A stretch of DNA of 64,000 nt from Azophilus sp965247035 (GTDB lineage Bacteria; Pseudomonadota; Gammaproteobacteria; Pseudomonadales; Azotimanducaceae): assembly GCA_965247035.1 (NCBI GenBank), contig CBDFGJ010000001.1:992001-1056000 (forward strand). The letters run 5' to 3'. Under the pieces are notes generated by a model. That model made no database searches, had not been told where the DNA came from, and saw nothing but the letters and a program-made list of their open reading frames with translations. The position numbers and the translations under genes were made by a program. Shown piece by piece: positions 43,822 through 52,303 of this stretch (positions are counted from its first letter, which is position 1; every line of letters starts with the position of its first letter).

Positions 43822-44575
43822 CCACGCTCAGCGTAGCGCCGGTGATGCCGCCGCCGATGTCGCTGGCCAGCAGCACCGCCATGGCCGCCACTTCCTGCAC
43901 GGTGTTGGGGCGCTTGATGGCGGCATCCTGCGAGAACATGTTCACCATTTCATCAAAGGTCATGCCCATGGCTTCAGCCGTGGCCGGCCCGTTGGCCCGC
44001 ACGATGTCCGTGATGACCAAGCCAGGGCAAATGGCATTGACGGTGACGCCGCCGGCACCCACTTCCTGGGCCAAAGACTTGGTCAAGCCGTTGACCGCGT
44101 GCTTGGCGGTGGTGTAGGCGGTGAAGACCGGCTTGCCGATCTTGCCCTCAGTGGATGAGATGTTGATGACGCGCCCAAACCCCCGCTCCAGCATCGCCGG
44201 GAGGGCGCGTCGGCAAGCCCAAAAAGTGGAGTAGACGTTCCACTTGATGGCAAGGTCGAATGCCTCGTGGGAAAGATCAACCAACGGCTGCAAGTCACCA
44301 GCGCCGCCGGCGTTGTTGACTAAGATGTCAAGATGTCCGAAGTGGGCCGCGGCTTGGTCGATAAAGCCCTCCACATCGACCTGCGCGGTGGCGTCGCCCG
44401 GAAAGAAAACCGCTTGGTCGCCAGCATTCAGGGCGGTGAGCATTCGGTGCGCCTTTTCAGGATTGCGGGCCATCAGCGCCACTTGGGCACCTTCGGCCAG
44501 AAACGCCTCGGCGATGCCACGGCCAATGCCGGCGGTACCGCCGGTCACCGCCGCCACTCGCTTTTCCAACTTCAT
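43799..44575 (-). CDS. Short-chain dehydrogenase/reductase (SDR)
   Basis: 258-aa NAD(P)-dependent oxidoreductase. Starts MKLEKRVAAVTGGTAGIGRGIAEAF; then NNAGGAGDLQPL, VINISSTEGKIG and YTTAKHAVNGLTK supply the NNAG, Ser and YxxxK motifs. LSVDGGSTPY closes the family. The frame is open further upstream to 44686, but that part reads through a MITE family 2 element, so the ATG at 44575 is chosen. It lies between the P450 gene (upstream) and the AlkB-like gene (downstream), all on the minus strand. Confidence 0.91.
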   Translation of the reverse strand: MKLEKRVAAVTGGTAGIGRGIAEAFLAEGAQVALMARNPEKAHRMLTALNAGDQAVFFPGDATAQVDVEGFIDQAAAHFGHLDILVNNAGGAGDLQPLVDLSHEAFDLAIKWNVYSTFWACRRALPAMLERGFGRVINISSTEGKIGKPVFTAYTTAKHAVNGLTKSLAQEVGAGGVTVNAICPGLVITDIVRANGPATAEAMGMTFDEMVNMFSQDAAIKRPNTVQEVAAMAVLLASDIGGGITGATLSVDGGSTPY

Positions 44576-44579
44576 CAAA

Positions 44580-44705
44580 TTAGTGCCCTGTCGTACAAGT
44601 TTTTTGCATTTCAGCGAGCCGCATGAGGTCTGTGGCAAGGCGCGGCCCACCGACAATGGCACAGGCCCCATCGCCAAGGGTCGCAACGCGGCCGCAGGGC
44701 ACTAG
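44580..44705. mobile_element. MITE family 2, 126-bp copy between P450 and SDR genes
   Basis: Left end TTAGTGCCCTGTCGTACAAG and right end (inverted) CTAGTGCCCTGCGGCC. The right CTAG supplies the TAG stop of the P450 gene. No coding potential. It is longer than the 83-bp copy at 15546 because of an interior GC-rich segment. Confidence 0.6.
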
Positions 44706-46018
44706 GCTGCCTTGGTGAATTTCAGATTCAACTCAAGCGTCCCCAGCATGATGCCTGGCTGGTGCATGAAGGTGTTGTTGGGCGCGTATTCCAAGCGGTC
44801 AATACGGTCGAGAAGTCGGTCCCAAGCGACGATCTGCTCCAACCGGGACAGGTGCGCCCCAGGGCACACGCGGGGACCTTGAGAGAAAGTCAAGTGCCGA
44901 CTCACCGCCTTGCGGTCCAGCACGAGCTGATGCGGGCATTTGAATTCCTCCTCGTCGATGTTGGCCGCCGCCCAGCGTAGATGCAACAAAGACCCAACCG
45001 GCAGGGTGACGCCTTGGAAGACCTCGTCTTGGGTGGTAATGCGGGTGGACAGGCCTTGGGTGGGCGAACGCAGGCGCATGCTTTCTTCGGTGAAGTGGCG
45101 CAGCTTGCTGCGATCCTGCTTGATGTCGCCGAACACGCCCTGCCGTTCACACAAAAGCTGCGCCTGTTCCTCAATGGCGTACTGCGTGGTCTCCAAGCCG
45201 CCGATGACCATGGCGTACACGATGCCGTTCACTTCCACGTCGGTGAGCTTGCGCCCGAGCGCTTGGTAGGTCACTTGGGTCAGGAAGGTGATCATGTCGT
45301 CCTTCGGCTGACGCCGCCGATCGTCGATGTGGGTCTGCACGTAATCCTTGAACTCGTTCAGCGCTTCGAACTGCTGCCGCATCTGGTCCTCGTTCAAGAG
45401 GTTGCGATGGCCTTCGCCGTAGACGAAAGCCGCAACCTGAGCCGCACCCCATTTCTCGACCATGGCGATGTCTTCCTGGGGAAAACCGAGAATGCTGTTC
45501 ATCACCCGCTGCGGCAGCGGACGGGCGAACTCGGAGATGAACTCCACTTGGCCTTGGTCGATCCAATTGCTGATAAGGTCGTCCACATGCTTGGTAATCA
45601 TCTCCCGATTGCGCGAGGCGCCCGGGCCAACCCAAGGATCGGTCAACTCTTGGCGATGGCTGCGGTAGAGCTCGTTGGTGGGACGCAGCGTCGCCATCGA
45701 CGCCATCATGATGTTGATGTTGGGCAGCTCCTGCGGCGGCGCACCGGCCTTGGTCAATTCCTTCAGCCCAAGGGTCATGGTGGGCGGAAAGCGAACGGGG
45801 TCGCGCACCACCAAGGCGATGTCCTCGTACTTTGACAGTATATAGCCGTCCCCATCCGGCGTGTAACCCTCCCCCGGCAAGCGATGAACGGGCGCCTCCC
45901 GGTGCAGAATCTCATAAGCCTCGTACCAATGCTCAGCGGCACCGGGACCAAAAAGGTCCACATCCCCAAGCGCCATCGGGCACTGCATGGGGCTTAACTC
46001 ATGATTGGGCGTTTTCAT
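44702..46018 (-). CDS. Cytochrome P450
   Basis: Heme monooxygenase. The heme-thiolate motif is FSQGPRVCPGAHLSRLE; the K-helix ExxR is in TEESMRLRSP, and the I-helix AMVIGGLETTQ holds the acid/threonine oxygen-activation pair region. The start at 46018 has GGAGGAGGGA before it and gives 438 aa, a normal bacterial (class I) size. CYP family is not assignable by eye; the neighbourhood suggests a steroid, terpenoid or fatty-acid substrate. A class I P450 needs ferredoxin; one is encoded at 62321-62641. The TAG stop falls in a MITE family 2 end. Confidence 0.92.
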   Translation of the reverse strand: MKTPNHELSPMQCPMALGDVDLFGPGAAEHWYEAYEILHREAPVHRLPGEGYTPDGDGYILSKYEDIALVVRDPVRFPPTMTLGLKELTKAGAPPQELPNINIMMASMATLRPTNELYRSHRQELTDPWVGPGASRNREMITKHVDDLISNWIDQGQVEFISEFARPLPQRVMNSILGFPQEDIAMVEKWGAAQVAAFVYGEGHRNLLNEDQMRQQFEALNEFKDYVQTHIDDRRRQPKDDMITFLTQVTYQALGRKLTDVEVNGIVYAMVIGGLETTQYAIEEQAQLLCERQGVFGDIKQDRSKLRHFTEESMRLRSPTQGLSTRITTQDEVFQGVTLPVGSLLHLRWAAANIDEEEFKCPHQLVLDRKAVSRHLTFSQGPRVCPGAHLSRLEQIVAWDRLLDRIDRLEYAPNNTFMHQPGIMLGTLELNLKFTKAA

Positions 46019-46143
46019 TCGGGGTTCCCTCCTCCAAAATCTTTGCCTATTAAGAATGAACGAGAAGCGCAACTTCGACAAGACGCCCCCAATTCACCCT
46101 CGCCATGATACATTTGCCGCCCAAACCGAACTCGGAGGAACCA

Positions 46144-47355
46144 TTGAGCGCACCCTTAGCCGACGTCAAAGTTCTGGAAGTGGACAGCTACATGGCGGCG
46201 CCAAGCGCCGCCGCCATCCTCGCGGACCTCGGTGCCGATGTGCTGAAGGTGGAGCCGATTGCCGGCGATCCAATGCGCGGCCTATCCCGGCCGTTAAAGG
46301 TCGAATCCGACTTCGCCGACTACGACTTCCAGTTCGATGTGGACAACCGAGGCAAACGCTCGGTGGCCGTCGCCTTGGACAAGCCGGAGGGTGTGGCGCT
46401 GCTGCATCGGCTGATTGAAGGCACGGACATCTTCGTCTGCAATTTACTGGCGCAGCGGCAAAAGCGCTTTCGTCTGGACCCGGACAAGCTCTTGGCAATC
46501 AACCCCAAACTTGTCCACGCAACCCTCACCGGCTACGGCACCACTGGCCCCGACGCTTGGCGGCCCGGCTACGACGTGACGGCCTTCTTCGGCCGCTCCG
46601 GTTTATATGACGCCATGCGCGAAGGGGCGGACGGGATAGTGCCCAATGCACGGCCAGCGCAGGGCGACCACACCACCGGCCTCGCGCTCACAGCCGCCAT
46701 CCTGGCTGCTTTGCGGTTGGCCGAAAACACCGGCGAAGGTCAAGTGGTGGAGACTTCCCTATTCGAGGCGGCGGTGTGGACCCAGGCTTCTGATTTCGGC
46801 GTCACCGCCAACGACAAGGCCCCGGTGCGGCGGCGAGCCCGCCATGAAGTGCTGACGCCGATGACCAACCGCTATCCTTGCGGCGATGGCAAGTGGGTGG
46901 TGTTGAACATGCTCGACGCCGGTGCCTGGGAGCGCCTTTGCCGCGCCATCGGGCGCGAGGACTGGTTGGCGGACGAACGCTTCAAGACCGGCAAGGGCCG
47001 TTATCAAAACATGGTGGAGTTAGTGGACGGCGTGGACGCCACGCTGCAGCAAAGAAGCCGGGATGAATGGGGAGAAGTCTTCGATCAACATGGCGTGATC
47101 TGGGGTCCGGTGCTGGGCCTGCATGAAGTGGTGCAGGATGCCCAAGCCCAGGCCATTGGAATGTTTCCCTTGATGGAACACCGCGAGCATGGCCCCTACC
47201 CCACCGTCAATGCGCCCATGCGCTTCATGTCCGCCGACGTCAAGCCGCGGGGACCGTCGCCAAGCCTCGGCGAGCATAGCCGCGAAACCTTGGCCAGCCT
47301 TGGATTGTCCACGGCCGAGATTCAGTCCCTGTTTGATCGGGAAATCGTCAAGTAG
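46144..47355 (+). CDS. Class III (CaiB/BaiF-type) CoA-transferase
   Basis: Transfers CoA between acyl-CoA and a free acid. Motifs: VLEVDSYMAAPSAAAILADLGADVLKVEP at the N-terminus, NRGKRSVAVAL, and AQGDHTTGLALTAAILAALRL, where the Asp is the catalytic residue that forms the mixed anhydride. The TTG at 46144 is chosen because GGAGGA lies five bases upstream; an ATG at 46105 would add 13 residues. At 403 aa it is typical. Divergent from the P450 gene, suggesting that an oxidised side chain is activated as CoA thioester for breakdown. Confidence 0.92.
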   Translation: MSAPLADVKVLEVDSYMAAPSAAAILADLGADVLKVEPIAGDPMRGLSRPLKVESDFADYDFQFDVDNRGKRSVAVALDKPEGVALLHRLIEGTDIFVCNLLAQRQKRFRLDPDKLLAINPKLVHATLTGYGTTGPDAWRPGYDVTAFFGRSGLYDAMREGADGIVPNARPAQGDHTTGLALTAAILAALRLAENTGEGQVVETSLFEAAVWTQASDFGVTANDKAPVRRRARHEVLTPMTNRYPCGDGKWVVLNMLDAGAWERLCRAIGREDWLADERFKTGKGRYQNMVELVDGVDATLQQRSRDEWGEVFDQHGVIWGPVLGLHEVVQDAQAQAIGMFPLMEHREHGPYPTVNAPMRFMSADVKPRGPSPSLGEHSRETLASLGLSTAEIQSLFDREIVK

Positions 47356-47418
47356 AGCCAATCACCGGCCAGAGCATGCGGGCTTGGCGTTGTCGTCAAT
47401 ACGGAAAGGCAAGCCTAG

Positions 47419-47558
47419 GGAACCTCTGATTAAATTCCAAGGATTGACCATCACATGGCGGTTGAAATAATTTATCTTTTATTTTCAATGACTTACACAT
47501 CACAGAAAAAAGCTGGTCTGGTCGCGCTGCGAAAACTTGCGAATTTTTCAGAAGCTTC
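47419..47558 (-). mobile_element. MITE family 1, copy F
   Basis: 140-bp element, ends GGAACCTCTGA and TCAGAAGCTTC, flanked by perfect CTAG (47415-47418 and 47559-47562). Same orientation as copies D and G. The inner TTTTCAATGAC segment is kept; the second arm is partly degraded. Confidence 0.87.
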
Positions 47559-47562
47559 CTAG

Positions 47563-47745
47563 TACTGATGATATCGCCACCACTGAAATCGACTTCAATT
47601 TTACGGCGTTTAACAGCTGGGAATTAGAGCGAAGTTTAGTCGCATTTCGCCACGGTGTAATTTTTCGATTTGATTTGTTAAATAACTGTATCTTAATGAT
47701 CTTTTTAAAGTTTTTATATCCATTTCGTGAAATAGTTGGACTGGC
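47563..47745 (-). mobile_element. IS1380-type relic 3 (5' end fragment)
   Basis: Inverted copy of 32170-32350. On the minus strand it shows RRKIEVDFSGGDI, the early IS1380 motif, then the AT-rich outer end with TTTCACGAAATGGATATA. It directly follows MITE copy F. Confidence 0.62.
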
Positions 47746-47756
47746 TAGAGGCGGCG

Positions 47757-48050
47757 CTCTATGGCCACTAGGTTGGTTAAGCGATCGGACGGGGGAGCGT
47801 TATCGTTTGCCGACGGAATCGGAATGGGAGTACGTGGCGCGGGCGGGTACGGGCACCAAGTACTTCTGGGGCAATGAGATTGGCCGCAACCGCGCGAACT
47901 GCGCTGGTTGCGGCAGTCGCCGGGATGATGAGAAGACGGCGCGGGTGGGCAGTTTTCCGGCGAACGGTTGGGGTCTGCACGACATGCGCGGAAACGTCAG
48001 GGAGTGAGTGCAGGACTGCTGGAATGGGAGCTACGCCGATGCGCCGCCTA
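47757..48050 (+). pseudogene. Formylglycine-generating-enzyme (SUMF1-like) pseudogene
   Basis: Fragment of the FGE-sulfatase domain: WLSDRTGERYRLPTESEWEYVARAGTG, then VGSFPANGWGLHDMRGNVRE. An in-frame TGA replaces the expected TGG of GNVWEWVQDCW; the frame resumes VQDCWNGSYADAPP after it. The N-terminal half and the C-terminal end are absent. The intact relative would oxidise a cysteine of a sulfatase to formylglycine or, in other family members, act on different substrates. The 5' end joins IS1380-like DNA, so an insertion may have truncated it. The gap to 48192 has nothing recognised. Confidence 0.82.
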
Positions 48051-48192
48051 GGCTGAGAGCAACGGGACCTGTTGCAAACGCCGTTCGACCGCCCCGTGTG
48101 CGCCCCGGCAGTCGGCACTCAGCCCAGCGGGGCAGGTGCAGCGAAGGGAGGGCGAATCGACAGGGATTGGTGGCTAGTGGCATACTGCCGCC

Positions 48193-49647
48193 ATGAACGA
48201 TGCCCAGGTTTTGAAGCTGCTGCGTAACGCCTTGAGCACCGGCACCCTGATTACAAAGCCGGCGGCTATGCGACCCTATGAAACCGATGGACTGACCGCC
48301 ATTCGCGAAATGCCTTGGGCGGTGGCGCTGCCCGGCACTGAAGAGGAAGTCCGCCAAGTGCTGCGCATTTGCCGGGGGTGGCAAGTGCCGGTAGTACCCC
48401 GAGGCGCCGGCACCGGCCTTTCAGGCGGTGCGCGGCCGGTGAGCAATGGCTTGGTGTTGGGCCTGTCGAAGCTCAACCGCATTGTTGAAGTGGATGTGGA
48501 AAACTGCATCGCCCGGGTGCAGCCCGGTGTGCGCAACCTAGCCATTAGCGAAGCGGTGGCCGAGCACGGCCTGTACTATGCGCCGGACCCCTCATCCCAG
48601 TTGGCGTGCAGCATCGGCGGCAACGTGGCCGAGAACTCCGGCGGCGTCCACTGCCTAAAGTACGGCCTAACGGTACACAATGTGCTTGGGCTGAAGGTGG
48701 AGACCATTGAGGGTCAAACCCTGAACCTCGGCGGCAAGGGCTTCGACTACCCAGGCTACGATCTGCTGGCGCTGATGTGCGGCAGCGAAGGAATGCTTGG
48801 CATCTTTACGGAAATCACCGTGCGGCTTTTGCCGCAACCGCCAACGAAAGTAGTGCTCTTAGCGGCCTTTCATCGCTTGGAAGACGCGGGCGCCGCAGTC
48901 ACCCGCATCATTGGCGAGGGCATCATCCCGGCCGGGCTTGAGATGATGGACGCGCTCACCATTCGCGCCTCCGAAGATTTCGTCGGCGCTGGCTATCCCC
49001 GCGATGCCGCCGCGATCTTGCTGTGCGAACTCGATGGCGACGGCGCTGAAGTGCCCGCCTTGCAGCATGACAGCGTGCAGTTGCTCAAGCAGGCCGGCGC
49101 CTACGACATCCAACAAGCCGAGACGGCCGAGGAGCAAGAACGCTTGTGGCGAGGACGCAAAGCCGCTTTTGCTGCGATAGGCCGCATCTCGCCGGACTAC
49201 TACTGCATGGACGGCACCATTCCAAGGGGGGCGTTAGTGGCGGTGCTCAAGGAAATTTCGGAACTCTCGCAACGCTATGGTCTAGCTGTGGGCAACGTAT
49301 TTCACGCCGGTGACGGCAATCTGCACCCGTTGATTCTTTACAACGCCAATCAGCAAGGTCAGGTCGAATTGGCGGAGGAGCTAGGCGGCAAGATCCTGGA
49401 GTTGTGCGTACAGGCCGGCGGTACGGTCACGGGTGAGCACGGCGTTGGGGTGGAGAAACTCAATCAGATGTGTGCGCAGTTCGGCCCTGATGAATTGGCG
49501 CAGTTCGAACGGGTCAAGCAAGCCTTCGACCCTGAGCGTCTGCTCAATCCAGGCAAGGCCATCCCAACCCTAAGCCGCTGCGCGGAGTACGGCGGCATGC
49601 ACGTTCACGGCGGCGAACTGCCCTTTCCGAGGATGGAACGGTTCTAG
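48193..49647 (+). CDS. glcD: Glycolate oxidase FAD-linked subunit GlcD
   Basis: FAD subunit of the membrane-associated glycolate oxidase that turns glycolate into glyoxylate. VPVVPRGAGTGLSGGARPV is the FAD_binding_4 motif, and SSQLACSIGGNVAENSGGVHCLKYG the typical GlcD stretch. The C-terminal oxidase domain has VGNVFHAGDGNLHPLILY and GEHGVGVEKLNQM. At 484 aa it is typical. It leads glcD-glcE-glcF; glcC, glcG and a malate synthase are absent from the window. Confidence 0.92.
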   Translation: MNDAQVLKLLRNALSTGTLITKPAAMRPYETDGLTAIREMPWAVALPGTEEEVRQVLRICRGWQVPVVPRGAGTGLSGGARPVSNGLVLGLSKLNRIVEVDVENCIARVQPGVRNLAISEAVAEHGLYYAPDPSSQLACSIGGNVAENSGGVHCLKYGLTVHNVLGLKVETIEGQTLNLGGKGFDYPGYDLLALMCGSEGMLGIFTEITVRLLPQPPTKVVLLAAFHRLEDAGAAVTRIIGEGIIPAGLEMMDALTIRASEDFVGAGYPRDAAAILLCELDGDGAEVPALQHDSVQLLKQAGAYDIQQAETAEEQERLWRGRKAAFAAIGRISPDYYCMDGTIPRGALVAVLKEISELSQRYGLAVGNVFHAGDGNLHPLILYNANQQGQVELAEELGGKILELCVQAGGTVTGEHGVGVEKLNQMCAQFGPDELAQFERVKQAFDPERLLNPGKAIPTLSRCAEYGGMHVHGGELPFPRMERF

Positions 49648-49825
49648 TCCGAACACCGCGCCGAGGGCCGGCGGGAGCACGCCGGATTTTCGCCAACGGG
49701 CATTCCCGCAACCGAAAAGAAACGATTTTTCTCATTCGACAAGCGGCTTGGTCTGATGTCCGAATTCCTTGAACCCCGCCGGCAATCTCCGGCGTTCATG
49801 GCCCAACTGGTCACCCTAGGAATCG

Positions 49826-50857
49826 GTGCCGATGGTTGAAGACCAAGCAGACACGCTGGCGGAGCAGATACGGCAGGCGGGCGCCGAGGACCGCAAGCTG
49901 GTCATTGCCGGCAGCAACTCCAAGGTTCCGGCGCTGTCCGCCAACCTGTTGCCGGTGGCCGGGCATACTGGAGTTGTGGGCTACAATCCGGAGGAGCTGG
50001 TGCTGACAGCCCGCAACGGCACCAGTCTCAAGGAGATCGAAGCGCTACTGGGGCAGCACCGCCAGCATTTGCCCTTTGAGCCGCCCATGATCGGCAGCGG
50101 CGGCACCTTGGGAGGCGCTGTGGCTACCGGCTGGGCTGGGCCGGGCCGACCTTGGCGAGGTTCGGTTCGCGACTTGGTGTTGGGCGTGGAAATGATCAAT
50201 GGCCTCGGCCAACGCCTAAAGTTTGGCGGCCAAGTGATGAAGAACGTAGCGGGCTACGACCTGTCCAGACTTCAGGCTGGCGCTTGGGGCAGCCTCGGTG
50301 TTTTGCTGTCGGTCAGCCTACGCTTGACGCCTATGCCGGATGAGGAGCGAAATTGCCGCTTGGAATGCACTGCGAATCAAGGGTTGTCCTGGATGCGAAC
50401 CTGGACCCGCACCTTCTCGCCTCTGTCCGCCACCTGCCACTATGACGGCGTCCTAAACGTGCGCCTATCCGGGCCAAAGGCGGCGGTGGACGCAGCGGCC
50501 AAACGCATCGGCGGAGAGACCTCATCGGATATGAGCTTTTGGCGGCATCTGCGCCATCGAACGCTGCCCTTTTTTCAGCACGATCCGAGCTTGGGCAGCC
50601 TGTGGCAAATCAATTGCGCTCCAGCGGCGGACCTGCCGCCAACACCCTGCCTGATCGAGTGGGCCGGCGCCCGTCGTTGGTGGTGGACGCGCCAGTCCGC
50701 CAAGCTGGTTCAGGCCTATGCCGCCAAGGCTGAAGGCGCGGTGGTGCGGGCCGGCTTGGTTCCCAATCTGCACTCCCCGGTGATGGTTCGGCTTAAGCAG
50801 GCATTCGACCCCAAGCGGCTGCTGAATCCGCACTTGTTCGATGCAAACCCAGTTTAG
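49826..50857 (+). CDS. glcE: Glycolate oxidase FAD-binding subunit GlcE
   Basis: Second flavin-domain subunit of glycolate oxidase, shorter than GlcD (343 aa). It has the half-size FAD_binding_4 domain: LVIAGSNSKVPALS, EELVLTARNGTSLKEIEALL, GSGGTLGGAVATGWAGPGRPWRGSVRDLVLG and MKNVAGYDLSRL. The start may be the GTG at 49826 or the ATG at 49832, both behind AGGAA. It overlaps glcF by 17 bp. A gap of 178 bp separates it from glcD. Confidence 0.9.
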   Translation: MPMVEDQADTLAEQIRQAGAEDRKLVIAGSNSKVPALSANLLPVAGHTGVVGYNPEELVLTARNGTSLKEIEALLGQHRQHLPFEPPMIGSGGTLGGAVATGWAGPGRPWRGSVRDLVLGVEMINGLGQRLKFGGQVMKNVAGYDLSRLQAGAWGSLGVLLSVSLRLTPMPDEERNCRLECTANQGLSWMRTWTRTFSPLSATCHYDGVLNVRLSGPKAAVDAAAKRIGGETSSDMSFWRHLRHRTLPFFQHDPSLGSLWQINCAPAADLPPTPCLIEWAGARRWWWTRQSAKLVQAYAAKAEGAVVRAGLVPNLHSPVMVRLKQAFDPKRLLNPHLFDANPV

Positions 50858-52136
50858 CCAAGACTCGTTAGCCAACCCATCGGTGGCTCGTGCAAACGAG
50901 ATCCTGCGCCGCTGCGTCCATTGCGGCCTGTGCAACGCCACCTGTCCAACCTACCAAGTCTTGGGCGATGAGTTGGACGGCCCCCGAGGCCGTATTTATC
51001 TGATTAAGGCGCTGTTGGAGGAAGGCGGTTCCGACCGCGCCGAGGTCGCGCGAACGCACTTGGACCGCTGCCTGACCTGCCGCGCCTGTGAGACCACCTG
51101 CCCTTCCAGCGTCGCCTACGGTGAGTTGTTGGAGATCGGGCGGGATGCCGTTGAAGCCCAAGCCAAGCGCGGTTTATGGCAGCGATTGATCCGCTTCTGG
51201 CTGGGCCGGGTGGTGCCAAGCCGCGACTGGTTTCCTCGTTGGGCGGCCGTTGGCCGCTTGCTGCGCTGGGCCTTGCCCGGTCATCTCGCCGCCGCCCTGC
51301 CTAAGCGGTCCAAGCCTTGCAGATTGTCGGCCACAGCCACAACGAGGCCCGCGGGTCGAGATTGTAGGCAGGTTGGGTCCAAACCTTCCTGCTTACCGGC
51401 CTCAACCACAACAGCCACCACCCGGAGAGCCTTGCTGCTTCAAGGCTGCGTACAGCGGCAGGCGACGCCGTCGGTCAACAGAGCCGCCGCGCAATATCTC
51501 AAGGCCCGGGGCGTGGAGCCCGTACTGGCGGATCAAGAAGGGTGCTGTGGCGGCCTGAATCTCCACCTCGGCCAAACCAGTCAAGCGCGGCGCACGATGC
51601 AACGCTATCTGGACGGCATCGCGCCCCACTTGGACCAGCTTGAGTGGATCGTCTCCACCGCCAGTGGCTGCGGCGTCACGCTGAAGGAATATGAGCGCCT
51701 GCTGGGGGAAGATCCGCATTACGCATCCTTAGCAGCTAGGGCGGTGGCCATGACCCGGGACTTGGCCGAAGTGGTTGCCGAACTTGATGATGGCGGCGAT
51801 GCCGCGCAAATGGGCCGGAGCAGGACGGTGGCTTGGCACCCGCCCTGCACGTTGCAGCACGGCCAACGCATCACCGGTGTCGTTGAAGGACTGTTGACCA
51901 ACGCTGGCTACCGGTTGGTGTCGGTCAAGGATGCCCACCTTTGCTGCGGCTCCGCCGGCACCTACGCCATTGTGCAACCGGAATTGGCGCAAAGGCTCCG
52001 TGACGACAAGCTAGCGCACCTGACCGCAGAGCAGCCCGACCTCATCGCCACCGCCAACGTCGGCTGTCAAATGCACTTATCGGCCGCGGCGGACCGCCCG
52101 GTAGTGCATTGGATCGAATTGCTCGCCGGACGCTGA
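50841..52136 (+). CDS. glcF: Glycolate oxidase iron-sulfur subunit GlcF
   Basis: Electron-transfer subunit. Two [4Fe-4S] ferredoxin motifs: CVHCGLCNATCP and CLTCRACETTCP. Two CCG domains follow: EGCCGGLNLHLG and AHLCCGSAGTYAI. At 431 aa it is slightly longer than usual; the linker at about residues 150-190 is rich in Thr, Arg and Pro with no likeness to relatives and may have diverged or been frameshifted and restored. Overlaps glcE by 17 bp, consistent with coupled translation. Confidence 0.92.
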   Translation: MQTQFSQDSLANPSVARANEILRRCVHCGLCNATCPTYQVLGDELDGPRGRIYLIKALLEEGGSDRAEVARTHLDRCLTCRACETTCPSSVAYGELLEIGRDAVEAQAKRGLWQRLIRFWLGRVVPSRDWFPRWAAVGRLLRWALPGHLAAALPKRSKPCRLSATATTRPAGRDCRQVGSKPSCLPASTTTATTRRALLLQGCVQRQATPSVNRAAAQYLKARGVEPVLADQEGCCGGLNLHLGQTSQARRTMQRYLDGIAPHLDQLEWIVSTASGCGVTLKEYERLLGEDPHYASLAARAVAMTRDLAEVVAELDDGGDAAQMGRSRTVAWHPPCTLQHGQRITGVVEGLLTNAGYRLVSVKDAHLCCGSAGTYAIVQPELAQRLRDDKLAHLTAEQPDLIATANVGCQMHLSAAADRPVVHWIELLAGR

Positions 52137-52303
52137 AACCTATCAAGCCAAAAAGCCCAGGCGCACTCGTCATAAGCGCGCGCCAATTTCAAACGCCAAT
52201 AAAAAACTGCGCCCATAGCTTCATTTGGGAACTACAACGACGCTGTTTCAGATCCAACCCTGAGGGCTGAGTACGATTTTTCCGTTAGAGAAAGATCAGC
52301 CCT

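Noticed and set aside
44576..44686. Longer SDR protein starting at 44686
   Set aside because: The extra 37 residues are translated from a MITE family 2 element; the SDR fold starts at the ATG at 44575.
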